Source: Afifellaceae bacterium
GTDB lineage: Bacteria > Pseudomonadota > Alphaproteobacteria > Rhizobiales > Afifellaceae
DNA: 64,000 nt
NCBI GenBank assembly: GCA_028284625.1
Contig: JANQRH010000026.1
Coordinates: forward strand, 186,001 to 250,000
Direction of reading: 5' to 3'
The position numbers and the translations under genes are program-made. Under the pieces are notes generated by a model. It was not told the DNA's origin, searched no databases, and worked only from the letters and a program-made list of their open reading frames with translations. How positions within the stretch are numbered: the stretch's first letter is position 1; every line of letters starts with the position of its first letter. Positions 34,024 to 43,644 of this stretch are shown here, in pieces.

Positions 34024-34485
34024 CTAGTCCGCCGCGGCCTCTGCCGGCTCAGGCGCGGCTTCCTCAGGCGGCGCTTCGGCGGGGGCTTCTTCAGCCGGTG
34101 CCTCAGCGGCGGCTTCCTCGGCCGGCGCCTCGGCTGCGGCCTTGGCGTCCTCTTCGCGTTTCTTGCGCTCTTCCTCGCGTTCCTGCGCCTTCTTGCCGGG
34201 CAGCGCCTTCTGCGGGTTGAGGCGCGGCTCGCGCTTCAGGACACCCGCCTGGTCAAGGAACCGCAGCACCCGGTCGGTCGGTTTGGCGCCCTTGGAGAGC
34301 CAGTGCTCGATGCGCTCCATCTTCAGCGTCACGCGCTCTGCGGAATCGGCGGGGAGCAGCGGATTGTACGTGCCCACCTTCTCGATGAAACGCCCATCGC
34401 GCGGGGCACGCTCATCCGCCACCACGACGCGGTAGAAGGGTCGCTTCTTGCTGCCGCCGCGCGCCAGTCTGATTTTCACTGCCAT
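34024..34485 (-). CDS. rpsP: 30S ribosomal protein S16
   Basis: 153-residue S16, about twice the E. coli length. The core ([20 protein letters not shown] to about residue 80) is standard and is followed by a long acidic alanine/proline-rich tail ([11 protein letters not shown] pattern). ATG 34485 with GAGAGA upstream. It lies 26 bases downstream of a GNAT gene. Confidence 0.96.
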   Translation of the reverse strand: MAVKIRLARGGSKKRPFYRVVVADERAPRDGRFIEKVGTYNPLLPADSAERVTLKMERIEHWLSKGAKPTDRVLRFLDQAGVLKREPRLNPQKALPGKKAQEREEERKKREEDAKAAAEAPAEEAAAEAPAEEAPAEAPPEEAAPEPAEAAAD

Positions 34486-34511
34486 TTTGGTTTCTCTCTC
34501 GTACCTTCAGC

Positions 34512-35024
34512 TCAGTTGATGTCGTTGGGTCCGGGGTGGCGGAACACGTCCGTCACATGATCACGAAGCTCGATCTTGGACTCAAAGGATGCCCCAAGCC
34601 GCGCCGCCAGGCGTCTTGAGGGTTCGTTGTCGGGGCGGATGTAGCTAACCAGTGTCTGCCGGCCGAACTCCGCGTAAGCGAAACGCCGGGCTTGCGTCGC
34701 CGCCTCAAAGGCATAGCCGCGCCCGTGAAAGGCCTTGGCGAGCACCCACCCGATCTCCGTCTCCGGCCAGTCGCCCGGCTCCCAAAGGCCGCAGAGACCG
34801 ACGAAGGAGGCGCTGTCTCTCTTCTCCAGCGCCCAATTGCCGTAGCCGCGGAGCGACCAGTGCCCCACTTGGGCCGCCATCAGCCGCCACGACCCGCCAT
34901 AATCGAGCCGCCCGCCGACATACCGCACGAGATCCTCGTCGCCATAGATCTCGGCAAGCGGCGCCGCGTCCTCCAGCCGCCACTCGCGCATGATCAGGCG
35001 CTCGGTTTTCAGGACGGGGATCAT
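34512..35024 (-). CDS. GNAT-family N-acetyltransferase (RimJ/RimL-like)
   Basis: 170-residue acetyltransferase: LKTERLIMREWRLEDAAPL N-terminus, ETEIGWVLAKAFHGRGYAFEA (acetyl-CoA binding), and the PDNEPSRRLAARLGA helix. Substrate is unknown; placement beside ribosomal protein genes makes a ribosomal or translation substrate tempting but unproven. Its ATG at 35024 overlaps the ffh stop (ATGA), implying translational coupling. Confidence 0.88.
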   Translation of the reverse strand: MIPVLKTERLIMREWRLEDAAPLAEIYGDEDLVRYVGGRLDYGGSWRLMAAQVGHWSLRGYGNWALEKRDSASFVGLCGLWEPGDWPETEIGWVLAKAFHGRGYAFEAATQARRFAYAEFGRQTLVSYIRPDNEPSRRLAARLGASFESKIELRDHVTDVFRHPGPNDIN

Positions 35025-36550
35025 TTCTTGAACTTGGTCTTGATCTTCGGTCCGCCGACGCCCGGAAGACCCGGCAGTCCGCCGGGCACACCTGGCAGGC
35101 CGCCGGGCAAGCCTCCGGGAAGGCCACCCATTCCGCCGGGCAATCCGCCCGGCAGACCCCCTCCGGGGAGGCCGCCCTTTTGCATCTCTTCCAGCATCGC
35201 CGGGTCGGGCTGTGGCGCGCCGCCGCCGAACAACGCGCCCAGGCCGCCTTTCTGCCGGCCGATCTTCTTCATCATGTCCGACATTTGCCGGTGCATTTTG
35301 AGAAGCTTGTTCACGTCCTGCACCTGCACGCCGGAGCCGGCCGCCACGCGTTTCTTGCGGCTGGCGTTCATGAGCGCCGGTTTTTGCCGCTCCTTGCGTG
35401 TCATGGACGAGATGATCGCGAGCTGACGCGGCACCATCTTGTCGTCGAGCCCGGAAGCGGCGATCTGCTTCTTCATCTTGCCGACGCCGGGCATCATGCC
35501 GAGGATGCCGGACATGCCGCCGATCTTCTGCATCTGACCGAGCTGCTCGGCGAGGTCCTCCAGATCGAACGCGCCCTTCTTGAGCTTCTCCGCGGCCCTC
35601 TTGGCCTTCTCCGCGTCGATCGTCTCGGCGGCGCGCTCCACCAGCGAGACGATGTCGCCCATGCCGAGGATGCGGTCGGCGATGCGGCCGGGATGGAAAT
35701 CCTCCAACGCATCCATCTTCTCGCCGGTGCCGATCAGCTTGATCGGCCGGCCGGTGACGGCGCGCATGGAGAGCGCCGCGCCGCCGCGCCCGTCGCCATC
35801 GACCCGCGTCAGCACGATGCCGGTCACGCCGACGCGCTCGTTGAAGGAACGCGCGACGTTGACGGCGTCCTGGCCGGTCAGGGAATCGGCCACGAGTAGG
35901 ATCTCGTGCGGGTCGGCGGCGGCTTTGACCTCCGCCATCTCAATCATCAGCGGCTCGTCGACATGCGTGCGCCCGGCCGTGTCGAGCATGACCACGTCAT
36001 AGCCGCCGAGCTTGCCGGCGTTCATGGCGCGCTTGGCGATCTCCACCGGCGCTTGCCCGGCGACGATCGGCAGCGTGGCGATATCGGTCTGTTCGCCGAG
36101 CACGCGAAGCTGCTCTTGCGCCGCCGGCCGCCGCGTGTCGAGCGAGGCCATCAGCACCTTCAGCTTCTGTCGCTCGGTGATGCGTTTGGCGAGTTTGGCG
36201 GCCGTGGTGGTCTTGCCCGACCCTTGCAGGCCGACCAGCATCAGCGGCACGGGGGCAGGGGCGTTCAGGTCGATCGCTGCTGCCTCCGAGCCCAGCATCT
36301 CCACCAACTGGTCGTGCACGATCTTCACGACCATCTGCCCCGGCTTGACGGAGCGGATGACCTCCACGCCGACGGCACGTTCGCGCACCGCGGCGACGAA
36401 ATCCTTCACCACGTCGAGCGCGACATCGGCTTCCAGGAGCGCGCGCCGCACTTCGCGCAGCGCGTCGGCGACGTCAGCCTCCGACAGCGCGCCGCGGCCG
36501 GTAATGGTGTCGAAGATGCCGCTCAGGCGATCTGACAGCGATTCAAACAC
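35021..36550 (-). CDS. ffh: signal recognition particle protein Ffh
   Basis: 509-residue SRP GTPase that binds signal peptides and 4.5S RNA for co-translational membrane targeting. Order: N domain (MFESLSDRLSGIF), G domain with GLQGSGKTTTAAKLA, DTAGR and TRVDGDGRGG, then the methionine-rich M domain. The C-terminus ends in an unusual GGLPGG-type repeat of about 50 residues before a basic KIKTKFKK. GTG 36550 start. It is first in the translation gene block. The 256 bases upstream to 36806 show no further gene. Confidence 0.96.
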   Translation of the reverse strand: MFESLSDRLSGIFDTITGRGALSEADVADALREVRRALLEADVALDVVKDFVAAVRERAVGVEVIRSVKPGQMVVKIVHDQLVEMLGSEAAAIDLNAPAPVPLMLVGLQGSGKTTTAAKLAKRITERQKLKVLMASLDTRRPAAQEQLRVLGEQTDIATLPIVAGQAPVEIAKRAMNAGKLGGYDVVMLDTAGRTHVDEPLMIEMAEVKAAADPHEILLVADSLTGQDAVNVARSFNERVGVTGIVLTRVDGDGRGGAALSMRAVTGRPIKLIGTGEKMDALEDFHPGRIADRILGMGDIVSLVERAAETIDAEKAKRAAEKLKKGAFDLEDLAEQLGQMQKIGGMSGILGMMPGVGKMKKQIAASGLDDKMVPRQLAIISSMTRKERQKPALMNASRKKRVAAGSGVQVQDVNKLLKMHRQMSDMMKKIGRQKGGLGALFGGGAPQPDPAMLEEMQKGGLPGGGLPGGLPGGMGGLPGGLPGGLPGVPGGLPGLPGVGGPKIKTKFKK

Positions 36551-36806
36551 GCGTCTTCCAGCTCCGTGGTCTCAAACCTCAATGCACCCGCGGGCGAACA
36601 TCGCTGGCGGGTGGTGACCTCCGGGATCCGGTCCCGGTCGGCGACTCGGTTTTCAAGCCGATTGGAATGTCGGGCCGAGGCGCTAGCCGAACAAGGGCGA
36701 AGAGTCAACGAATCCCAACAAGTTGCCGCGCCCCCAGCGCCCGCTAACCCTCTGAAAAGACGTTTTGGCTAGGTTCCGCGCCCAGAGGAGCCCTGAGGGA
36801 GCCAAA

Positions 36807-37277
36807 ATGGAAGAAATCGGCATCAAAGCTGACGAGACAATCACCTACGAGGCGCAGCTCCATTGGATTCTGTTCGTCTCGCCGGTGGTGCTGTTCGCTG
36901 CAGGGCTCGTCGCCATTGCATTTCACACCTTGATCGCCATCGGGCTCCTGGTCGCCAGCATCGTCGCGATCCTGCACGCCTATGTGCGGCTCATCACGAC
37001 CCGCATCGTCGTGACAGACCAGCGGGTGATCTACCGCACTGGCCTGATCGCCCGGCGAACGCTGGAGATGAACAAGGAGAAGATTGAGTCGATCGACGTC
37101 TCGCAATCGATCCCCGGCCGTTTTCTCGAATACGGCTCCGTCACCGTGAAGGGGACGGGCGGTGGCATCGAGGCCATCCACGGCGTGTCGTCGCCGTTTG
37201 TGCTCCGCGACCGCGTCGCAGCCAGCGGTGCGGCGGAGAGAGAACCGCCGAGCATCTCCGAGCCGGTTGGGGCCTGA
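36807..37277 (+). CDS. PH-domain (bPH2/DUF304-like) membrane protein
   Basis: 156-residue protein with two adjacent membrane helices (ILFVSPVVLFAAGLVAIAFH and LIAIGLLVASIVAIL), then a bacterial PH-like domain: RIVVTDQRVIYRTGLI, EMNKEKIESIDVSQSI and YGSVTVKGTGGG. Lipid or membrane-associated binding is likely from the fold, with no known function. ATG 36807 follows GAGGGA. It is divergent from ffh. Confidence 0.82.
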   Translation: MEEIGIKADETITYEAQLHWILFVSPVVLFAAGLVAIAFHTLIAIGLLVASIVAILHAYVRLITTRIVVTDQRVIYRTGLIARRTLEMNKEKIESIDVSQSIPGRFLEYGSVTVKGTGGGIEAIHGVSSPFVLRDRVAASGAAEREPPSISEPVGA

Positions 37278-37419
37278 GAGAGCCCGACCGTGCGCCTGCG
37301 CCGCTAAGCGCCGGAGCCGCAGGAAGCCCGTAAGCCGCCGCAACCTCAGAATTCTTGCCGAGCGCGCCGATCGCCGCTAGCAAGCGGCTTTCTAAGTTCC
37401 AGCGAACGGCAGCACTCCT

Positions 37420-38538
37420 ATGGCGACCCAGAAACTCCTGCTTCTTCCCGGTGACGGCATCGGCCCGGAAACGATGAGGGAGGTGAAGGCGCTGATCGCT
37501 CTCATGAACGAGGCAGGGCTGGCGTCGTTTGAGATCGAGGAGGATTTCGTGGGCGGCGCCGCCTACGACGCGCACGGCGCCGCCATCTCCGAAGACGCAA
37601 TGGCCAAGGCGGAGGCCGCGGACGCCGTGCTGTTCGGCGCCGTCGGCGGGCCGAAATGGGACGCCGTCCCCTATGAGCAGAGGCCCGAGGCGGGCCTTCT
37701 CAGGCTGCGCAAGGACCTCGCTGTCTTCGCCAATCTCAGGCCGGCCATCGTCTACCCCGCTCTCGCCGACGCCTCATCCTTGAAGCGCGAGCTCGTCGAG
37801 GGCCTCGATATCCTCATCCTGCGTGAGCTGACGGGCGGCGTCTATTTCGGCGAGCCGAAGGACATCCGCGACCTCGGCAACGGCCAGAAGCGCGCTATCG
37901 ACACGCAGGTCTACGACACGTTCGAGATTGAGCGGATCGCCCGCGTCGCCTTCGACCTCGCCAAGACGCGGCGCAACAAAGTCACGTCCATGGAAAAGCG
38001 CAATGTCATGAAGTCCGGCGTGCTGTGGCACGAGGTCGTGGACGACGTGCACAAGCGCGAATACTCCAATGTAGAGCTAGAGCACATGCTCGCCGATGCC
38101 GGCGGCATGCAGCTTGTGCGCGCGCCTAAACAGTTCGACGTGATCGTCACCGACAATCTCTTCGGCGACATGCTCTCCGACGTTGCGGCTATGCTCACCG
38201 GCTCGCTCGGCATGCTGCCGTCGGCGTCGCTGGGCGCGCCCGACCCGGCGAACGGCAAGCGCAAGGCGCTCTACGAACCCGTCCACGGCTCCGCGCCCGA
38301 TATCGCTGGCACCGGCGCCGCCAACCCGATCGCCATGATCGCCTCGTTCGGCATGTGCCTGCGCTACTCTTTCGGCATGGGAGAGCTGGCCGACAAACTC
38401 GACGCGGCGATCGCCGCAGCCCTGGATCAGGGTCTGCGCACGCCCGACATCTGGAGCGAGGGCACCAAGAAGGTCGGCACCGAGGAAATGGGCGCAGCGA
38501 TCCGCGAGGCGTTTCGCGCCGAAGCCGCCGGATCATGA
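37420..38538 (+). CDS. leuB: 3-isopropylmalate dehydrogenase
   Basis: 372-residue NAD-dependent decarboxylating dehydrogenase of leucine synthesis. [10 protein letters not shown] at the start, [24 protein letters not shown] (metal aspartates) and [15 protein letters not shown] are all present. ATG 37420. Its TGA overlaps the ATG of the next membrane-protein gene. Confidence 0.97.
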   Translation: MATQKLLLLPGDGIGPETMREVKALIALMNEAGLASFEIEEDFVGGAAYDAHGAAISEDAMAKAEAADAVLFGAVGGPKWDAVPYEQRPEAGLLRLRKDLAVFANLRPAIVYPALADASSLKRELVEGLDILILRELTGGVYFGEPKDIRDLGNGQKRAIDTQVYDTFEIERIARVAFDLAKTRRNKVTSMEKRNVMKSGVLWHEVVDDVHKREYSNVELEHMLADAGGMQLVRAPKQFDVIVTDNLFGDMLSDVAAMLTGSLGMLPSASLGAPDPANGKRKALYEPVHGSAPDIAGTGAANPIAMIASFGMCLRYSFGMGELADKLDAAIAAALDQGLRTPDIWSEGTKKVGTEEMGAAIREAFRAEAAGS

Positions 38539-39026
38539 CGCGCATCTACGCCAATGTTTCCTACGCGCGGCGCATGACCGCCTCCGTCGTCGTGATCGTC
38601 TTCGCCGTCCTGTTCGGTTTCTGGGAGCTCTGGATGGCCTACAACGCCGGCTCTCAAGGCACCGGCTATGGCTATCTATTCGCGGCGCTTTTCATTGGCG
38701 GTGGCGGATACGCCGTGCGCCAGCTCCGCAAAGACTATTCCGACACGGTCGTGCGCTTCGAGAGCGACACCGATGGCCGGGGCGCGGCGACGATTTGGCA
38801 GCCGTTCAAGTCGAAGCGCATCGACGGCCCGCTCGAAAGCTTCAGCAATTGGCGCTTCAGCGAGGCGGAGCAGAAGGGCGGCATTCGCCTGCCGATGCTC
38901 CTTGCCGAGCATCCCGATCATCCGAATCCGCTGAAATTCGAACTGACGGGAAAGATCGAGATCACCGCCGAACTGCGCGCCCTGGCGCCGGAAGCGATCG
39001 CAGCGTTTGAGGCGAAGCCGCGCTAA
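38535..39026 (+). CDS. two-helix membrane protein, unknown
   Basis: 163-residue protein with two N-terminal membrane helices ([17 protein letters not shown] and [15 protein letters not shown]), then a soluble domain of about 100 residues including [25 protein letters not shown]. No family recognised. It starts on the leuB stop codon (ATGA) and its end overlaps the convergent sulfotransferase gene by 4 bases. Confidence 0.65.
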   Translation: MTRIYANVSYARRMTASVVVIVFAVLFGFWELWMAYNAGSQGTGYGYLFAALFIGGGGYAVRQLRKDYSDTVVRFESDTDGRGAATIWQPFKSKRIDGPLESFSNWRFSEAEQKGGIRLPMLLAEHPDHPNPLKFELTGKIEITAELRALAPEAIAAFEAKPR

Positions 39027-39799
39027 GCGACATCCCCCCCGATTTCCGCTGCCACCACATAGGGCGCCGCAAGACGGTAGCCGAACCGCTCCGCTACGGA
39101 GGTGAACACCGCATCGACAGCCGTTGCGGGTTCGATATCCGCCCAGCGCGCCCAATAGGCCTCGTTGTGATCGGAGACAGGCTCCCGCGAGTCATGCGGC
39201 GGTAGCTCCACCCATCTGAGAATGCGCGCATAGGCCTCCGTTGGCGCGGCAACGAGGTCTTCGTAGCGGATGACGAGGCTCTGCCGCAGCGCCGGGAGGT
39301 CCTGTGCCAGCCGCTTATGTGCCACAGCCCAATGCGCCAGAAGCGTCTCGATCGGCACGCCGCCGCGCTTGTGCTGCGCCAGCGCGACGATTGCGGGATG
39401 GCGGACAATGAAAAGAAACGCGGCATCGGGGAACAGCGCCTGCAAAAAGCGGGCGCGGACGATATTTGGCGGCGACTTCTCCACCAGTACCGGCTTGACG
39501 AGATCGAAGTGCTCGCACCATTCGGCAAGGAGCCGGGCTCGGCTGGCGTCGCTCACCAGCGGCGAATGCTCGTCCATGACCGCGCGCGGGTCGAATGCAA
39601 AGCGGCCCGGCCCGCCGAAATCGTCGGCCGACGGATAGACGGTCTGGAGGTGCTCGCCTTCGTCCTCCGGAACGCCGGAGTTCCGGATGCCGGTGACGTT
39701 CGGATACGCGCGCACCATACGGTGCAGAACAGATGTTCCGCTGCGATTAAGACCGCCGATGAAGAGAAAGCGCGGGTGGCGCGGCTGCCGTCGTTCCAT
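39023..39799 (-). CDS. sulfotransferase-family protein
   Basis: 258-residue PAPS-dependent sulfotransferase-like protein. The 5'-phosphosulfate loop reads FIGGLNRSGTSVLHRM near the N-terminus, the 3'-phosphate site FIVRHPAIVALAQ is at mid-protein, and YEDLVAAPTEAYARIL is typical of Sulfotransfer_1/3. No signal peptide. Acceptor is unknown; envelope glycolipids are common targets. ATG 39799; the frame is open to 39901. Confidence 0.8.
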   Translation of the reverse strand: MERRQPRHPRFLFIGGLNRSGTSVLHRMVRAYPNVTGIRNSGVPEDEGEHLQTVYPSADDFGGPGRFAFDPRAVMDEHSPLVSDASRARLLAEWCEHFDLVKPVLVEKSPPNIVRARFLQALFPDAAFLFIVRHPAIVALAQHKRGGVPIETLLAHWAVAHKRLAQDLPALRQSLVIRYEDLVAAPTEAYARILRWVELPPHDSREPVSDHNEAYWARWADIEPATAVDAVFTSVAERFGYRLAAPYVVAAEIGGDVA

Positions 39800-40041
39800 C
39801 TCTTGTGATCCGCACGGCCAATGGTGACCGAGCCCCGGGCCCTGACGTTCTCGCTTGCGGGGCGGTGAATTGACATCCGCCGCGCGCCCTGTATGACGCA
39901 CACATCATGACCGGAACAGCGAAAACCAAGACGCGCTGATCCGCCTTCCGCCCCGACGCTCCCCCGGGCCGGAAGGGGGAGAGGTCCGCGTGGCCGCTAT
40001 GCGGTGCGGGCTCGAAGATGGGGGGCGAAGGAGTTTCTGAA

Positions 40042-41121
40042 ATGGCTCTCGACGTCGCTGAGTTTCTCTCGCACGCCGATTCCGCGCACGAAGCGCTGCG
40101 GATTGCCGTCGTCGGCGCCACCGGCAATGTCGGCCGCGAAATGCTTGAAGTGCTTGACGAGCGCGGCTTCGGCCAGGCCGATGTGGTGGCGATCGCCTCG
40201 CGCCGCAGCCAGGGCACGGAGACCTCGTTCGGCGACCGGACGTTGAAGGTCCAGGCGCTTGAGACCTACGACTTCTCCGATGTCGACATCACGCTGATGT
40301 CTGCCGGCGGATCGGTCTCCAAGGAATGGTCGCCCAAAATCGCCAAGCAGGGCTCCGTCGTCATCGATAATTCCTCCGCTTGGCGCTACGATTCCGCCGT
40401 GCCGCTAATCGTGCCGGAGGTGAATGCCGACGCGGTGGAAGGCTTCACCAAGCAGAACATCATCGCCAACCCGAACTGCTCCACCGCGCAGCTCGTCGTG
40501 GCGTTGAAGCCGCTGCACGACCGCGCCCGCATCAAGCGTGTCGTGGTGTCGACCTATCAATCGGTCTCCGGCGCCGGCAAGGACGCCATGGACGAGCTCT
40601 TCAATCAGACCAAGGCCGTCTACGTCGCCGACCCGATCGAGCCCCAAAAATTCACCAAGCGGATTGCCTTCAACGTCATCCCGCACATCGACGTCTTCAT
40701 GGAGGACGGCTCCACCAAGGAGGAGTGGAAGATGGTGGCGGAGACCAAGAAGATCCTCGATCCGAAGATCAAGCTGACGGCGACCTGCGTTCGCGTGCCG
40801 GTCTTCGTCGGGCATTCGGAAGCCGTGAACCTTGAGTTTGAGGAGCCGATCACCGCCGATGAGGCGCGCGACATCCTGCGCGAGGCGCCGGGCTGTCTCG
40901 TCGTCGACAATCCGGCGGAGGACGCTTACGTGACGCCTTACGAATGCGCCGGCGAGGACGCCACCTACATCTCCCGCATCCGGGAGGATTCTACGGTGGA
41001 GAACGGCCTGTCGCTATGGGTGGTCTCCGACAATCTGCGCAAAGGCGCGGCCACCAACGCCGTGCAAATCGCCGAGCTGCTTCTCAATCGCGGGCTGATC
41101 AAGGCGAAGAAGGCGGCTTAA
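40042..41121 (+). CDS. asd: aspartate-semialdehyde dehydrogenase
   Basis: 359-residue NADP-dependent enzyme of the aspartate pathway (lysine, methionine, threonine, diaminopimelate). VGATGNVG at 24-31, catalytic C146 in NPNCST, and GAGKDAMDEL are seen. It has an N-terminal extension of about 20 residues before the Rossmann strand. ATG 40042 has GGAG upstream. Followed immediately by the pyroglutamyl peptidase gene. The 242 bases before it carry no gene. Confidence 0.96.
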   Translation: MALDVAEFLSHADSAHEALRIAVVGATGNVGREMLEVLDERGFGQADVVAIASRRSQGTETSFGDRTLKVQALETYDFSDVDITLMSAGGSVSKEWSPKIAKQGSVVIDNSSAWRYDSAVPLIVPEVNADAVEGFTKQNIIANPNCSTAQLVVALKPLHDRARIKRVVVSTYQSVSGAGKDAMDELFNQTKAVYVADPIEPQKFTKRIAFNVIPHIDVFMEDGSTKEEWKMVAETKKILDPKIKLTATCVRVPVFVGHSEAVNLEFEEPITADEARDILREAPGCLVVDNPAEDAYVTPYECAGEDATYISRIREDSTVENGLSLWVVSDNLRKGAATNAVQIAELLLNRGLIKAKKAA

Positions 41122-41727
41122 TTGCCCGCCCGGAATACCGGCCCAAAGCTTCTCGTCACCGGTTTCGGGCCGTTTCCTGGCGCGCCGGCGAACCCGACCG
41201 AGGCGCTGATGGGGACACTGCGTGCCGAGCCAGCATCGACGTTCGGAGCGGGCGCATTGGAGACGGCGGTGCTCCCCACCGAATTTGCCGGCTCGTGGGA
41301 CATGCTTCGTGAGCTCTATGCCGATTTCGCCCCCGATATTGTGGTGCATTTTGGCCTGAGCCTGCGCGCCGAGGCCATTCATGTGGAGCGGGTGGGGCGC
41401 AATCGCGCCGATCCCGACAAGCCTGACGCCGCCGGCCAAATGCCGTCATCAGGCCGCGTATTGGGCTCCGGCCCGGACGCATTGCCCGCCACGCTGCCGG
41501 TTGAGGAGATCGTTGAAAAGCTTGGCGCCGCCGGCGTTGCCGCGGCGCTGTCCGACGACGCCGGCGCTTATGTCTGTAACGCCACGCTCTACCGCTCGCT
41601 TCACGCCAACGCCGCGCCGCGTGTCGGGTTCGTGCATGTTCCGCCCGTCGGGCAGGCTGGCTTTACGGAAGCGCGGCTGGCCGAAGCCGCCTCGATCATC
41701 CTCAGCGCAACAACGGCCAAGCGCTAG
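41122..41727 (+). CDS. pcp: pyroglutamyl-peptidase I family protein
   Basis: 201-residue cytoplasmic cysteine peptidase (C15) that removes N-terminal pyroglutamate. Catalytic E84 (SLRAEAIHVE), C152 (YVCNATLY) and H172 (FVHVPP) are in place, with LLVTGFGPFPG at the start. The likely start is TTG 41122, which directly follows the asd stop codon, so it depends on asd translation. Its 3' end overlaps the convergent kinase gene by 4 bases. Confidence 0.85.
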   Translation: MPARNTGPKLLVTGFGPFPGAPANPTEALMGTLRAEPASTFGAGALETAVLPTEFAGSWDMLRELYADFAPDIVVHFGLSLRAEAIHVERVGRNRADPDKPDAAGQMPSSGRVLGSGPDALPATLPVEEIVEKLGAAGVAAALSDDAGAYVCNATLYRSLHANAAPRVGFVHVPPVGQAGFTEARLAEAASIILSATTAKR

Positions 41728-42593
41728 CCCGCAGTGCCCATCCGTCTCACGCTGACGCGCATGCGCGGATCGACCAGCGCTGCCTGAAGCGGAGCGAGGA
41801 GGAGCGAGTCACCGCCTGCCTTCACGCTGCCGGCCAACATCTCCGCTACACTGGAAAGCGCCAACTCAACCGCCGCCGGCCAAGGCAGGCCCTCAAGCCG
41901 CCGCGCCAGTAAGAGCGCCGTCAACACATCCCCCGTGCCCTTGATAGCCGTGTCCAGCAACAAGTGCTCGTAGAGGGCGACCCGATTGCCGCGCACCAGA
42001 AGATTGCCGATTTGGCCCCGCATCAGGCCGGGCGCCGACGTCGCCAGCACGATCGGCGAAGGAAGCTGCCGCGCCAGCGAGGCGAGGTCCGGCGCATCGC
42101 CTCCGGCATGGCCGACGAGCCAGGCGCACTCGAAGGCGTTGGGCGTCGCCGCATCGGCGAGCGGCAGCAGCTTGTCGCGCACCGCGTTGGCAATGGCTTC
42201 GTCGACATAGAGGCCTCTGTCATGACGCCCGGCGATGTCGCCGATCACCGGGTCGCAGATGTAAAGCGCTTCCGGCCGTTTTGCCCTGACCGCCTCGACG
42301 AATGCGGCCACGGCCTCCGCCTGCGCCTCATGTGCCAGATAGCCTGACACGATTCCGGCGACCGCGGAGGCGCGTTCATACTGAATCAGAGCTTGAAGAA
42401 GCCGCTCGAATGCGCCGCTGTCGGGCACAATTCGCTCAGCCGCGCCGAGGCCCGGATGATGGGGGAGGAGCACGGTCGGCACGGCCCAGACCGTGAAGCC
42501 AAGCCGCTCCAGCGCAAAGACCATCGCCCTGTTGCCCACGCTGCCGCGCGCCACATGGCTGGAGATGACGACCACGACGCCGTGTGATCTCAT
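41724..42593 (-). CDS. pdxY: pyridoxal kinase
   Basis: 289-residue ribokinase-fold enzyme that phosphorylates pyridoxal in the PLP salvage pathway. VVVISSHVARGSVGN at the N-terminus, YICDPVIGD in the middle and the catalytic GTGD (219-222, D222) are standard. ATG 42593. A family A repeat lies between it and the divergent CoA-lyase gene. Confidence 0.88.
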   Translation of the reverse strand: MRSHGVVVVISSHVARGSVGNRAMVFALERLGFTVWAVPTVLLPHHPGLGAAERIVPDSGAFERLLQALIQYERASAVAGIVSGYLAHEAQAEAVAAFVEAVRAKRPEALYICDPVIGDIAGRHDRGLYVDEAIANAVRDKLLPLADAATPNAFECAWLVGHAGGDAPDLASLARQLPSPIVLATSAPGLMRGQIGNLLVRGNRVALYEHLLLDTAIKGTGDVLTALLLARRLEGLPWPAAVELALSSVAEMLAGSVKAGGDSLLLAPLQAALVDPRMRVSVRRMGTAG

Positions 42594-42647
42594 GCCGCTG
42601 CCCCAATCTGGCTTGCGCTTTGGTCTTCCGATAAGCGCTATGGCTCT

Positions 42648-42754
42648 TTAGAGCATGATTCCGAAAAGCGGATTCCGGTTTTCGGATAAGATCATGCTCC
42701 AACAAAGACATAGAGCGCTGGGGCGATTTCGACGCAACGCGGCAGTGCTCTAGA
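42648..42754. repeat. dispersed palindromic repeat, family A, copy 3
   Basis: TTAGAGCATGATTCCGAAAAG and GATCATGCTCC make the core inverted repeat; the element ends in GTGCTCTAGA. It fills most of the gap between divergent pdxY and the CoA-lyase gene, so any promoter there overlaps the repeat. Confidence 0.82.
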
Positions 42755-42762
42755 CAAGCGTA

Positions 42763-43644
42763 ATGCCCGACATCCAGCCCCGCCGATCGGTTCTTTATGT
42801 ACCGGCCAACAAGCCGCGCGCCATCGAGAAGGCGCGCAGCCTGCCGGCCGATGCGGTGATCCTGGATCTGGAGGATTCCGTCGCGCCGGAGGAAAAGGAG
42901 CGCGCCCGCGAAGCCATGCGCGACGCGCTGACCGAGCCGTTCGCCTCGGAGGTCGCGGTGCGGATCAACGGCCTCGACACGGAATGGGCGACGGAGGATA
43001 TCCTCGCTGCCCTTGCCGCCCACGCCGATGCCGTGCTCGTCCCGAAGCCCGATGGGCCCGGTGATGTCCGCGTCGTCGCCGATGCGCTCGACCAGGCCGA
43101 CGCGCTCGATTCCGTCGATATCTGGGTGATGGTTGAGACGCCGAAGGCGCTTCTGAACCTGCCCTCCATCGCCGCATTGGCCGACGATCCCGCTGTGCCG
43201 CTCGCTTGCTTCGTCATCGGCACCAATGATCTGTCGCTCGCTACCCGCGTGCCGCTCAGCCAGGATCGGGCCGCCTTCGTTCCGTGGTTCATGCAAATCA
43301 TCGCTGCAGGGCGGGCGCACGGAATCGATGTGATCGACGGACCCTGCAACGCCTTCCGCGACCTGCCGCGCTTTGAGGCGGAGTGCCGGCAAGCGCGGGC
43401 GCTGGGCATGGACGGCAAGTCGCTGATCCATCCCGACCAGATCGCGCCGGCCAACACGATCTTCGCCCCGACAACCGAAGAGCGCGCCGCCGCGGAACAA
43501 GTGGTCGCGGCGTTCGCCAAGCCGGAGAACCAAGATAAGGCGGTGATTGCGCTTGACGGGCGCATGGTGGAGCGCCTGCATCTGGCCGAGGCGGAGCGTG
43601 TGCTCGTGCTTGCCGCCGCGATCGCTGAGAGAGAGGGGACATGA
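42763..43644 (+). CDS. HpcH/HpaI-family CoA-ester lyase (CitE/Mcl-like)
   Basis: 293-residue TIM-barrel lyase: RRSVLYVPANKPRAIEKA, ILDLEDSVAPEEK (acidic metal region), VMVETPKALLN and GMDGKSLIHPDQI match the citrate lyase beta-like/malyl-CoA lyase family. It cleaves or forms a beta-hydroxyacyl-CoA bond, but the substrate cannot be chosen from sequence. It overlaps the DUF1737 gene by ATGA and heads a three-gene operon. Confidence 0.87.
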   Translation: MPDIQPRRSVLYVPANKPRAIEKARSLPADAVILDLEDSVAPEEKERAREAMRDALTEPFASEVAVRINGLDTEWATEDILAALAAHADAVLVPKPDGPGDVRVVADALDQADALDSVDIWVMVETPKALLNLPSIAALADDPAVPLACFVIGTNDLSLATRVPLSQDRAAFVPWFMQIIAAGRAHGIDVIDGPCNAFRDLPRFEAECRQARALGMDGKSLIHPDQIAPANTIFAPTTEERAAAEQVVAAFAKPENQDKAVIALDGRMVERLHLAEAERVLVLAAAIAEREGT

